This document shows positions 1 through 7,069 of a stretch of 8,884 nucleotides of DNA, in pieces. Made by a program: the position numbers and the translations under genes. Below the pieces are notes generated by a model. It was not told where the DNA came from, ran no database searches, and saw only the letters and a program-made list of their open reading frames with translations. Every line of letters starts with the position of its first letter. Position 1 is the first letter of the stretch. Origin of the DNA: JBCBKZ01 sp039026975 (GTDB lineage: Bacteria; Bacteroidota; Bacteroidia; J057); NCBI GenBank assembly GCA_039026975.1, contig JBCCLI010000272.1, positions 1 to 8,884 of the forward strand, read 5' to 3'.

Positions 1-33
1 AATAAGGCTGATGACAAATCGGGGTAAATTCAT
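1..33 (-). CDS. Possible N-terminal fragment of a leftward gene, cut by the window edge
   Basis: On the minus strand an ATG at 33-31 opens 11 codons without a stop, reading MNLPRFVISLI, which could be the start of a signal peptide or membrane segment. It lies 181 bp beyond the stop of the DUF4328 gene on the same strand, so it would be a separate transcription unit. The evidence is only an ATG and a hydrophobic run. Equally short evidence exists for a rightward gene ending here: frame 1 of the plus strand reads NKADDKSG and then a TAA at 25-27. The two readings cannot be separated without the flanking sequence. Confidence 0.22.
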   Translation of the reverse strand, partial: MNLPRFVISLI

Positions 34-157
34 AGTGTTTTGTTCAAGGTATAGCAAAAAGACAATTTGCGCTACCCTCCAAGATGCATCATGACAAAAA
101 AAAGTTACCCTACCTTTCCATAAATGCATATATAGCTAGATGAAAGAGAGATTTGTT

Positions 158-190
158 GCTCATCGACATAAATGGGCGTTCGTCGAAACA
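158..190. repeat. Imperfect 13-bp direct repeat, period 20 bp, candidate operator
   Basis: The units at 158-170 (GCTCATCGACATA) and 178-190 (GTTCGTCGAAACA) agree at 9 of 13 positions, with the consensus GYTCRTCGAMAYA. A period of about two helical turns in non-coding DNA is typical of sites bound by a dimeric regulator. The repeat lies downstream of the DUF4328 stop and upstream of a possible leftward gene at the left edge. No binding protein can be named. Confidence 0.35.
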
Positions 191-214
191 CGTATCGTAA
201 AAGGTAAAGTCCTG

Positions 215-958
215 CTATTTTGAAATTACTTGTCCACCTGCTTTTACTACCTCATCAGCTAGCTTAGTTTCTATTCCAGATAATTTGCGTACAATAAGGA
301 TCACCAAGATGGCCTCTATCAATTCTAATACGTCAGAAAATAGAGAAACTTGGGAGGTGGTGATGAGCTGACTAAGGTCTGGACTTTTAAGGGTACTTCT
401 TAAGACATAATTCCCTAAAAAATTAGCAATAATATGGAGGGCCCACCATGTTCCTACTAATCCCTTGGCATTTTGAATGTCATAAGTAGGGTCATACTCC
501 TGAATCCTTTCTTGGGTTTCTCTCCATATTTCTTGCATGAGCTGAAAGGGCCTGAAAAAGGAAACTATGGGGATAAACCAAAACCAGACTGCCATAGACT
601 CACTATGAGCTACATACGGCGTTCCTGCTCTATGTAGATTCCCATAAGCTCGCCTAAACCAGTTCAGAAAAACCACTACTGATCCTATGTACAGGCCCAT
701 ATGGGCTACAGCGACCATGGCGAGCAAACTTTCATGGGAATCATAGGCGCTGTCATCTATATATTCTCCAGCTTCCAGACTTTGGTAAAAGTGTAGCTCT
801 CCCAGGGTGGCCAGGAAACTCATGAGAAAGGAAGCAAGAATAACATAGAAGACAATAATGAGGATTTTCGCTCTCTTAGCGTTATCCCAAATTTCTATTC
901 CTGAGGCCGCTTGTCTTTCTATAGATTCCTGATTCTCCAGCAGTTCATGTTCTTCCAT
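215..958 (-). CDS. DUF4328 domain-containing integral membrane protein
   Basis: This 247-aa protein has the DUF4328 layout. A short acidic, soluble N-terminus (1-28) precedes hydrophobic segments near residues 31-53, 78-99, 122-135, 167-186 and 205-224. The family signature is visible as FLNWFRRAYGN (97-107), then WFWFIPIVSFFRP (125-137) running into the M-Q-E-I-W motif (141-145), and a WW pair at 171-172. The function of the family is unknown and no catalytic residues are evident, so location in the inner membrane is all that can be inferred. The ATG at 958 is the natural start because it comes just before the charged N-terminus; the upstream bases carry no strong Shine-Dalgarno, as is common in Bacteroidota. 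The gene stands alone, divergent from the small gene at 1196. No intrinsic terminator was seen after its stop. Family assignment is secure and function is open. Confidence 0.88.
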   Translation of the reverse strand: MEEHELLENQESIERQAASGIEIWDNAKRAKILIIVFYVILASFLMSFLATLGELHFYQSLEAGEYIDDSAYDSHESLLAMVAVAHMGLYIGSVVVFLNWFRRAYGNLHRAGTPYVAHSESMAVWFWFIPIVSFFRPFQLMQEIWRETQERIQEYDPTYDIQNAKGLVGTWWALHIIANFLGNYVLRSTLKSPDLSQLITTSQVSLFSDVLELIEAILVILIVRKLSGIETKLADEVVKAGGQVISK

Positions 959-1195
959 TGGCTTTTCATTAAGTGGGCCACCTGAAAAACAGGGCAGCTC
1001 TATCGAAATATTGAGTGGAAAAATAGGGAAATAAATAATTTAATACGCCTGCTAAAAATATATACGAATCTAGCTTTATATCTATATAAGTTGGATAGAT
1101 AAATGATGAATTTCCAACTCAGCAGATCTTTGGCTCATGGTGAGCATAGTGCCTAAAAAACTGTAAGTTGGGCAGATAGAAAATCCGTTAGTCCT

Positions 1196-1474
1196 ATGAA
1201 TCTCAGCAAAAAACAACAGCTTGCCAAGTTATTTCTGGAAACAGGGAAGGCACACCATGAAGCTTTCCAAGAAACAGGTGGAGAAGATCCTGAGTGGCCT
1301 ATTTGGTATGCTGAGTACTTACAGGAGAAGCTGTCAGGCCTACTACCCTCTTCCCTCAGCCGCTCTAAGCTCATTTATGAGTTAGTCAGGCTGGAGGAAG
1401 AAGGGCTGCCCACAGGGATGGATTGGACTCAGGTGTATGCCAGGAAGCTATTGGACAAATATGATAGCGAATAG
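1196..1474 (+). CDS. Small conserved-looking protein of unknown function (92 aa)
   Basis: This encodes a 92-aa acidic soluble protein without signal peptide or membrane segment. The central part resembles small hypothetical proteins I associate with Bacteroidota and cyanobacteria, built around GKAHHEAF (17-24), T27, G29 and DPEWPIWYAEYLQ (31-43). The His pair (20-21) and Trp/Tyr cluster (W34, W37, Y38, Y41) are the likely conserved core. Predicted helices flank it, and the C-terminal half (57-90) is charged and helical. An in-frame TAA at 1154-1156 with no other start before 1196 fixes ATG 1196 as the start. The gene is divergent from the DUF4328 gene and runs convergently into the sugar porter: its TAG ends at 1474 and the porter's stop codon begins at 1476. 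The reverse strand is also open at 1153-1374, but that translation is compositionally unlike a protein. I cannot assign a function. Confidence 0.78.
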   Translation: MNLSKKQQLAKLFLETGKAHHEAFQETGGEDPEWPIWYAEYLQEKLSGLLPSSLSRSKLIYELVRLEEEGLPTGMDWTQVYARKLLDKYDSE

Positions 1475-1475
1475 C

Positions 1476-2918
1476 TCAGACGGTACCGTACTTATCTGCC
1501 CAAATTTCTTCAATCTCTTCCAGGGTTTTCCCTTTAGTTTCAGGAATGTATTTAATGGTGAATAGGATAGTGATGAAGATGAACAGCATGAATATGAAGT
1601 AGGGTAATGACCCATTCCACATCCCATCTACATTCACCTTACTTTCCACCACCACGGGGAAGCTCTGGGATACCATATAGTTGGCTCCCCACTGTACGGC
1701 TACGGCTATGGACATACTAATAGACCTAATGGAATTAGGAAACATTTCCGAGAGAATTACCCAAACAATAGGCCCCATAGACATGGCAAATGAGCCTATA
1801 AAGGTCAGAATCCCAATCAGAGACAGAATCCCCACCCTATCTGTCATAATAGTAGTTCCCAGCAAGAGAAAGCCTACAATCATGCCCACTGATCCCGCAA
1901 TTACCAATGGCTTTCTGCCCCAGTTATCTACTGTGAACATGGCCAGCACAGTAAAAGCTACATTGGTGCCTGCCAGTAATATCTGCTGGGCCAGTACATC
2001 TTCCTGTCCAAATCCAAGTGCCTTTTCAAAAATATCTGCTCCATAGTAAAGTACAGCATTGATCCCTGTGAATTGTTGGAGAAAGGAGAGGAAAGAGCCA
2101 ATAAGCACGATGGGGAGCACACTCTTTTTCAGGATCTCTTTAATGCCTAGGTTGCCACTCTCTTGCTGAAGGGACGTTTGAATTTCTACCAGTTCTTCCG
2201 CTGCACGATCTTCTCCGTGTAGCCTGGCTAAGACCTCTTTGGCTTCTGCTTCTTTCCCTACCAATGCTAGCCACCTGGGACTCCTGGGAACAAAAAATAG
2301 CAGTAAGAAAAAGAGTAGGCAGGGTACTAGTTCAGACCAGAACATCCACCGCCAACCAGTATTAAGGTTGTATTCTTCTGGTTGATCCGCCCCTATAAAA
2401 TAGGTAGTCAAAAATACGATGAAGAACCCCAGCACAATGGCCATCTGGTAGAGGGTAACCATTTTTCCTCTAATGTTAGCTGGAGAAAGCTCAGCTATAT
2501 ACATAGGCGCATTCATGGAGGCTATCCCTATTCCTAGTCCGCCGATAATTCTGAAGAATACCAAGATGGGAACTGACTCCGGCAGGAAGGAGGGAAGACC
2601 AGACCCCCAGGCAGAAATGGTAAATAAGACAGCCGATAGTATAAGAGAGGTCTTTCTCCCAAATTGTTTGCTGAGAGGACCAGCTGCTATAGCTCCCGCA
2701 AAGCAGCCTAATAAGGCACTCCCTACCACCCAACCTTTGGTGACTGCATCCAGGCTGAAGTATTTACTAAAATAAAATTGAGTACCGTTAATGACCCCTG
2801 TATCATACCCAAATAAAAAGCCGCCCAGAGATGCGACGGCACTGACGAACACGAGAACGCCGATATTTCTTTTCATAGTAGTAGTTGTATTAGCAGGCGG
2901 GAAGATAGGGATTTTCAT
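1476..2918 (-). CDS. Sugar:proton symporter, MFS sugar porter family (XylE/GLUT-like)
   Basis: This is a 12-TM major facilitator of 480 aa, the usual size for the sugar porter family. Signatures in order are GGFLFGYDTGVING (32-45), with D39 matching the proton-coupling Asp of XylE; QFGRK (85-89) in loop 2-3; AELSPANIRG (142-151) with R150; PRSPRWL (211-217); QQFTGIN (281-287), the sugar-contact Gln-Gln and Asn of XylE; DNWGRK (331-336); GPIVWVILSEMFP (382-394) with W386; QW (409-410); and PETKGKTLEEIE (459-470). Together these predict uptake of a monosaccharide driven by protons; which sugar cannot be told, and no catabolic gene is adjacent. An alternative start at Met15 (ATG at 2876) would remove MKIPIFPPANTTTT and leave a more typical N-terminus just before TM1, so it may be the true start. 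The E of the usual PESPRW is Arg212 here, which probably is a lineage variant. Confidence 0.93.
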   Translation of the reverse strand: MKIPIFPPANTTTTMKRNIGVLVFVSAVASLGGFLFGYDTGVINGTQFYFSKYFSLDAVTKGWVVGSALLGCFAGAIAAGPLSKQFGRKTSLILSAVLFTISAWGSGLPSFLPESVPILVFFRIIGGLGIGIASMNAPMYIAELSPANIRGKMVTLYQMAIVLGFFIVFLTTYFIGADQPEEYNLNTGWRWMFWSELVPCLLFFLLLFFVPRSPRWLALVGKEAEAKEVLARLHGEDRAAEELVEIQTSLQQESGNLGIKEILKKSVLPIVLIGSFLSFLQQFTGINAVLYYGADIFEKALGFGQEDVLAQQILLAGTNVAFTVLAMFTVDNWGRKPLVIAGSVGMIVGFLLLGTTIMTDRVGILSLIGILTFIGSFAMSMGPIVWVILSEMFPNSIRSISMSIAVAVQWGANYMVSQSFPVVVESKVNVDGMWNGSLPYFIFMLFIFITILFTIKYIPETKGKTLEEIEEIWADKYGTV

Positions 2919-2948
2919 GCATAGAGAAATACATAATTCTTTTTTATC

Positions 2949-2992
2949 CCTGCCTACTACCTGCCTATATGCTAAACATAGCTATATGCTAA
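2949..2992. repeat. Short direct repeats in the divergent intergenic region
   Basis: An 11-bp sequence CTATATGCTAA occurs at 2965-2975 and again at 2982-2992 (17 bp apart), and CCTGCCTA occurs at 2949-2956 and 2960-2967 (11 bp apart). They lie 31-74 bp upstream of the sugar porter start and more than 125 bp upstream of the tricorn gene, so they could be operator half-sites for the porter. Small chance duplications in an AT-rich stretch are the alternative. Confidence 0.35.
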
Positions 2993-3080
2993 GTGGAAAA
3001 GTATTCTCATATTGTCATGTACCCCTACCAAAAAAATGGGCATATTTAGAAGGTAATTCCGGACTACCTATAAAGACTAT

Positions 3081-3112
3081 TTCGCTGTACACGAGTTTTT
3101 ATCCTAACCTTG
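3081..3112 (+). promoter_or_regulatory. Possible Bacteroidota-type promoter of the tricorn gene
   Basis: TAACCTTG at 3105-3112 differs at one position from the Bacteroidota -7 consensus TAnnTTTG, and TTC at 3081-3083, 21 bp upstream, is a weak match to the -33 TTG. Transcription would begin only a few bases before ATG 3120, giving an almost leaderless message. This is a motif match by eye only. Confidence 0.25.
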
Positions 3113-3119
3113 TAACACC

Positions 3120-6100
3120 ATGACCCAACCTACATTCTGTTCTCGTTTCTTTATTATTATAGCCATATTATGGCTCTGGGCAGATCCTCTATACCTTCAA
3201 GCGCAGGGGGTTGAAGGCTATTATCGTTTTCCTGATATTTATGAAAATACAGTAAGTTTTACTGCTGAAGGAGACCTTTGGCTGGTTCCCCTCTCAGGCG
3301 GGTTGGCCCAGCGCTTGACTACCCATACGGAGGAAGAACAATATTCCAGCATATCTCCAGATGGAAAAATCATAGCGTACTCTGCCAGTTATGAGGGCCC
3401 CACAGAGGTATATACTATGCCTATTACTGGTGGCCTCCCTACTCGATGGACCTATGAGTCTGAGGGCTCTTACGTAAATACCTGGACTCCTGATGGGAAG
3501 CTAATCTACCATACCATAGCCTATAATGGGGTGCCTGATGAACAACTGGTAAGTATAAATCCTGCTACCAGGGAGAAAGAAGTGCTACCCCTTTTCCAGG
3601 CCAGTGAGTCCTCCTTTGATGGGAGTGGACAGACAGTATACTTTGTTCGACCCGCTAACCATAATGATGCTGCCAAGCGATACAAGGGAGGAACAGCCAG
3701 ACAAGTCTGGAAGTATACCCTGGGTAGTGAAGAAGCTATCAAGCTTACCACTTCCTACACGGGAGAAAGTCATCACCCCCTTTGGATAAATGGACGGGTA
3801 TATTTCATTTCAGATAGAGATGGGGTCATGAATATCTGGTCTATGAATGAGGGAGGAGGAGATCTCACCCAGCATACCCAGCATACGCAGTTTGATATAC
3901 GCTATGCTAATTCTCACGGAAATCATCTCGTATACCAGCATGGAGCGGATATTTGGCACCTGGACCTGGAAAAGGACAGCTATACCAGGATTCCCATTAC
4001 CCTTATGTCTGACCTGGACCAACTGAGAGAGAAATGGGAAATGAGTCCTCAGAAATACATTACCTCAGCACATCCAGACCAGAAAGGGGACAAGCTAGTC
4101 ATTACTGCCAGGGGGCGTGTATTTGTGGTTCCAGTTAAGGGAGGCCGTTCTATTTCATTCACAGAGCCTGCTAATGTTAGGTACAGAGATGCTATATTTT
4201 CTTCAGATGGAAAATCTATACTCACGCTTTCTGATGAAAGTGGGGAGTTTGAGTTTGTCAGTTTTCCTGCCAATGGTACAGGAGATCCCACAGCCATCTC
4301 CTCTGACGGAGAGATTCTCCGTTATCAAGGCATCCCTTCTCCAGATGGGAAGTGGCTGGCCTATGATGACTTAGCCAATGATTTATACATTCTCAATCTG
4401 GAAAGCGGAGTGAGTAAGAAGATCTCTACTAACCAGGAAGGGATAGGGAGCTTCTCCTGGTCGCCAGACAGTAAATGGCTTGCCTTTATGCAATCAGCCC
4501 CCAATACCATGAGCCAGATTCACGTATATAGCCTGGAAACCACCTCTGCCTTTCCTCTTACTACAGACAGGGCTAACAGCTTTTCTCCTCAATGGAGTCC
4601 TGATGGGAAATTTATCTACTTCCTTTCTGACAGGAACTTTCAAACGCTGGTAGGATCTCCATGGGGAAGTAGGCAGCCTGAGCCCTACTTTGATGCTAGT
4701 GAAAAGATCTATCAGGTAGCACTAGAGAAAGGATCCCGCTCCCCTTTTAGGGAGACAGATGAGATTTATGAAGAAGAACAAGCTAAAAAAGAGGATAAGG
4801 AGGAAGAAAATGATGAGGACGTTAAGGTGGTGATAGATCAAGAGAATATTCAAAGCAGGATAGAAGAAGTTCCCATTTCTCCAGGGAACTATTATAGCCT
4901 AAGTGTAACAGATAAGGCGCTGTACTACCTGGCCAGAGAAACGGGTGTAAAAGCTAACACCCATTTGATGGTAGTTTCCATCAAGAATGAAGACATTAAA
5001 GCTACCAAGATGCTTAGTGATGTCAGAAGGTATGAGGTTACAGCAGATAATAAGAAGATGCTAATCTATAAGGCCTCAGATTTTTATATGGTTGATGCTG
5101 GAACCTCCGCCTTATCTGATATTAGCAAGAAAAAGGTAAAGATGAATGGATGGAAGTTTACCATAAATCCAAGGGAAGATTGGAAGCAAATATTCACAGA
5201 CGCCTGGCGCATGGAGAGGGACTATTTTTATGATGCAAATATGCATGGGGTAGATTGGGAGGGGATGCATGAAAAGTATGCGCCCTTAGTAGACAGAGTT
5301 ACCTGCAGAGAAGAGTTGTCAGATCTTATCATGGAACTCATTGGAGAACTGTCTGCCCTACATACCAGTGTAAGAGGAGGGGATGAGCGGGAAGATCCCA
5401 AAAATATTTCCATAGCTAATCTGGGAGCTACCTTTAAGCGAAATGAGGAGAGAGGAGGCTATGAAATCACCTATATTTATCAGGCTGATCCTGACTATCC
5501 TAACGAGAAATCTCCCCTGGATGACCCTTATCTGGATGTAGATGTAGGAGATGTGATCACCCATGTGAATGGAAAGGCTGCCTTGGAGAGTGTGGACATA
5601 GGCGAGCTTATCCGAAACCAGGTAGGGAAGCAGGTAAGACTTAGTCTGGCTAAGGGAGACAGCCAACAGGACATCATCGTAAAGCCACAGGGATCTACCT
5701 ATTGGCTGAGGTATAAAGACTGGGAGTATGGAAATAGGAAGAAAGTAGATGAGAAAAGCCAAGATCAGATAGGGTACCTTCACCTAAGTGCCATGGGGAG
5801 TTTCAACATTAGTCAGTTTTACCGTGAGTTTTATCCTGTTTTTGATAGGCCGGGAATTATCATAGACATGCGCTATAACTACGGAGGAAACATAGATAGC
5901 TTCATCCTGGAAAAGCTCATGCGAAAAGCCTGGATGTATTGGAAGGCCAGGACTGGGAAACCCTACTGGAATATGCAGTATGCCTTCACAGGGCATATAG
6001 TCGTGCTGGTCAATGAGAATACCTATTCAGATGGAGAAACCTTTGCACATGGGTTTAAGGAGCTAGGCCTGGGGACTACCCTTGGTACACGTACCTGGGG

Positions 6101-6380
6101 TGGGCAGATATGGTTAAACTCTGCTAACCGACTTACGGATGGAGGCATAGCTAGAGCCCCCATGTTTGGTGTCTATGGAAATAATGGAGAATGGCTGATA
6201 GAAGGGCACGGATATGAACCAGATATCATAGTGGATAATCTGCCGCATGAAACCTTCAAGGGGAAGGATGCCCAGCTGGAAGCGGCCATAGAATTTCTCC
6301 AGAGAAAAATAGCAGAAGAGCCCAGAGAAGCCCCGGCTCCTCCGGCATATCCTGATAAGTCATTTGATTATCAGAAGTGA
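3120..6380 (+). CDS. Exported tricorn protease homologue (S41 family serine peptidase)
   Basis: This 1086-aa protein matches the tricorn core protease in length and order. Residues 1-28 are a signal peptide (hydrophobic 10-20, likely cut at A28-Q29), so it acts in the periplasm. Beta-propeller repeats follow, with S/T-P-D-G-K type motifs at 79, 123, 361, 407, 448 and 493. A highly acidic linker (about 544-569) comes next, then the C1 domain from W688 (EAWR-like DAWRMERDYFY, HGVDW), a PDZ domain (about 770-860, with VDVGDVITHVNG) and the C2 domain with DMRYNYGGN from D916. Catalytic candidates are H748, S970 in NTYSDGE and E1028 in IEGHG; the S-to-E distance of 58 equals that of the Thermoplasma enzyme (S965, E1023). 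The Ser preceding the His there is Leu747 here. It probably trims oligopeptides. ATG 3120 gives a complete signal peptide. Confidence 0.94.
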   Translation: MTQPTFCSRFFIIIAILWLWADPLYLQAQGVEGYYRFPDIYENTVSFTAEGDLWLVPLSGGLAQRLTTHTEEEQYSSISPDGKIIAYSASYEGPTEVYTMPITGGLPTRWTYESEGSYVNTWTPDGKLIYHTIAYNGVPDEQLVSINPATREKEVLPLFQASESSFDGSGQTVYFVRPANHNDAAKRYKGGTARQVWKYTLGSEEAIKLTTSYTGESHHPLWINGRVYFISDRDGVMNIWSMNEGGGDLTQHTQHTQFDIRYANSHGNHLVYQHGADIWHLDLEKDSYTRIPITLMSDLDQLREKWEMSPQKYITSAHPDQKGDKLVITARGRVFVVPVKGGRSISFTEPANVRYRDAIFSSDGKSILTLSDESGEFEFVSFPANGTGDPTAISSDGEILRYQGIPSPDGKWLAYDDLANDLYILNLESGVSKKISTNQEGIGSFSWSPDSKWLAFMQSAPNTMSQIHVYSLETTSAFPLTTDRANSFSPQWSPDGKFIYFLSDRNFQTLVGSPWGSRQPEPYFDASEKIYQVALEKGSRSPFRETDEIYEEEQAKKEDKEEENDEDVKVVIDQENIQSRIEEVPISPGNYYSLSVTDKALYYLARETGVKANTHLMVVSIKNEDIKATKMLSDVRRYEVTADNKKMLIYKASDFYMVDAGTSALSDISKKKVKMNGWKFTINPREDWKQIFTDAWRMERDYFYDANMHGVDWEGMHEKYAPLVDRVTCREELSDLIMELIGELSALHTSVRGGDEREDPKNISIANLGATFKRNEERGGYEITYIYQADPDYPNEKSPLDDPYLDVDVGDVITHVNGKAALESVDIGELIRNQVGKQVRLSLAKGDSQQDIIVKPQGSTYWLRYKDWEYGNRKKVDEKSQDQIGYLHLSAMGSFNISQFYREFYPVFDRPGIIIDMRYNYGGNIDSFILEKLMRKAWMYWKARTGKPYWNMQYAFTGHIVVLVNENTYSDGETFAHGFKELGLGTTLGTRTWGGQIWLNSANRLTDGGIARAPMFGVYGNNGEWLIEGHGYEPDIIVDNLPHETFKGKDAQLEAAIEFLQRKIAEEPREAPAPPAYPDKSFDYQK
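3867..3890 (+). repeat. In-frame 9-bp tandem duplication in the tricorn propeller
   Basis: ACCCAGCAT occurs twice in tandem (3867-3884) and is followed by a partial third unit ACGCAG, encoding TQHTQHTQ at residues 250-257, at a blade junction of the first propeller. The identical codons suggest a recent three-codon slippage or duplication that keeps the frame. Confidence 0.6.
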
Positions 6381-6417
6381 GCCCGATGATGTAAGTTGGA
6401 AAAGTAATACCCCATTC

Positions 6418-6999
6418 ATGTTAGAACAGCTTAGACAGACCCTAACGGCCCTAACTCCCATAGATGATCGTCTATGGGAGGATATTGAAAAAAATGCGAA
6501 ACCCCTAGAAGTGAGTAAGGGAGAAACCCTCATTCAGTTTAGTACAGTTTGTACTGACCTGTTTTATATAGCTAAAGGAAGCTTTGTGGTTTCACAGATA
6601 ACCGAGAAAGGAGAAAGTAGGGCCGTTTGGTTTCACTTTGAAGATGCCTTTGAATATATGACCAGCCCTGACAGCTTTTTTATAGAAGAATCTACCAAGT
6701 ATGAGATGAAGGCTATGGAGGCAAGTCAGGTAATTAAATTCTCCAAAGAGGTAGTACAAGGCTGGGTCAGTTCTTATCCTAGCTTTAATCGGCTGTTTCT
6801 TGATTTCATCATTAGGGATTTCGTCATTATTTATGAGGCTAGGAGTAGTTTATTGACTTTGTCTACCTTAGAATTTCTCCAGTATACCCAGGAGAAATTT
6901 CCATTTATTATTCAGCGGCTACCTTCCCATTATATAGCAGACTTTTTAGGGATTACCCCTGAGTGGTATAGTAAACTCAAGAAAAAGCTGGCCTCTTGA
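6418..6999 (+). CDS. Crp/Fnr-family transcriptional regulator
   Basis: A 193-aa protein in the size class of Bacteroidota Crp/Fnr regulators. Residues about 13-115 form the cyclic-nucleotide-binding-type beta-roll: KGETLIQ (34-40) and DLFYIAKGSFVV (47-58) match the family pattern, as does AVWFHFEDAF (69-78). A long dimerisation helix spans about 118-145, and the C-terminal winged helix has the recognition region HYIADFLGITPEWYSKLKKKL (171-191), matching the usual Y-[IL]-A-x-[YF]-LGITPE-x-[LY]-S-[RK] pattern. The phosphate-binding cassette of true cAMP-binding Crp (GE[LI]x...RSA) is absent (DAFEYMTSP here), so cAMP binding is unlikely and the ligand is unknown. No cysteine cluster of the Fnr type is present. 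ATG 6418 is preferred over an upstream TTG at 6364, which would overlap the tricorn gene. The 37-bp gap suggests co-transcription with tricorn, though a TAAGTTGG box lies at 6392-6399. Confidence 0.88.
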   Translation: MLEQLRQTLTALTPIDDRLWEDIEKNAKPLEVSKGETLIQFSTVCTDLFYIAKGSFVVSQITEKGESRAVWFHFEDAFEYMTSPDSFFIEESTKYEMKAMEASQVIKFSKEVVQGWVSSYPSFNRLFLDFIIRDFVIIYEARSSLLTLSTLEFLQYTQEKFPFIIQRLPSHYIADFLGITPEWYSKLKKKLAS

Positions 7000-7012
7000 A
7001 TTAGTTCAAGGG
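6993..7012 (+). terminator. Stem-loop over the crp stop codon, weak terminator
   Basis: Bases 6993-7000 pair with 7005-7012 around the tetraloop TTAG (8 pairs, one G-U). The stem includes the TGA stop at 6997-6999. Only a poor T-run (CTTTCTGG) follows, so termination may be partial, or this may act as an mRNA 3' end stabiliser. Confidence 0.4.
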
Positions 7013-7069
7013 CTTTCTGGCTTGGGCGTAATAATTTGAGTGATTACCAAACCTAACGCCCAACTTGCT

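Noticed and set aside
1089..1119. 7-bp inverted repeat AGTTGGA/TCCAACT
   Set aside because: The loop is 17 bases and no T-run follows; too weak to call a terminator or operator.
1153..1374. 73-codon minus-strand frame
   Set aside because: Antisense to the 92-aa gene. The plus-strand product has a plausible conserved core and the reverse has none.
1480..1489. Perfect 10-bp palindrome ACGGTACCGT next to the convergent stop codons
   Set aside because: It has no loop for a terminator and lies within the last codons of the porter; probably a chance restriction-type palindrome.
1681..2046. 121-codon plus-strand frame
   Set aside because: Opposite the sugar porter, which has strong family motifs across this stretch.
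2791..3123. 110-codon plus-strand frame overlapping the porter 5' end and the intergenic region
   Set aside because: It is antisense to the porter for its first third and then runs over intergenic repeats. No domain is visible and it would collide with the tricorn start.
5358..5783. 141-codon open frame on the minus strand
   Set aside because: It lies wholly inside the tricorn gene, opposite its C1 and PDZ-coding region, and its translation resembles no family. The tricorn frame has clear motifs there.
6364..6417. TTG start extending the crp product by 18 residues
   Set aside because: It overlaps the tricorn stop, adds residues not seen in the family, and the ATG at 6418 gives the usual length.
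7040..7069. GTG start extending the helical protein by ten residues
   Set aside because: The added residues break the helical composition, and ATG 7070 fits better.
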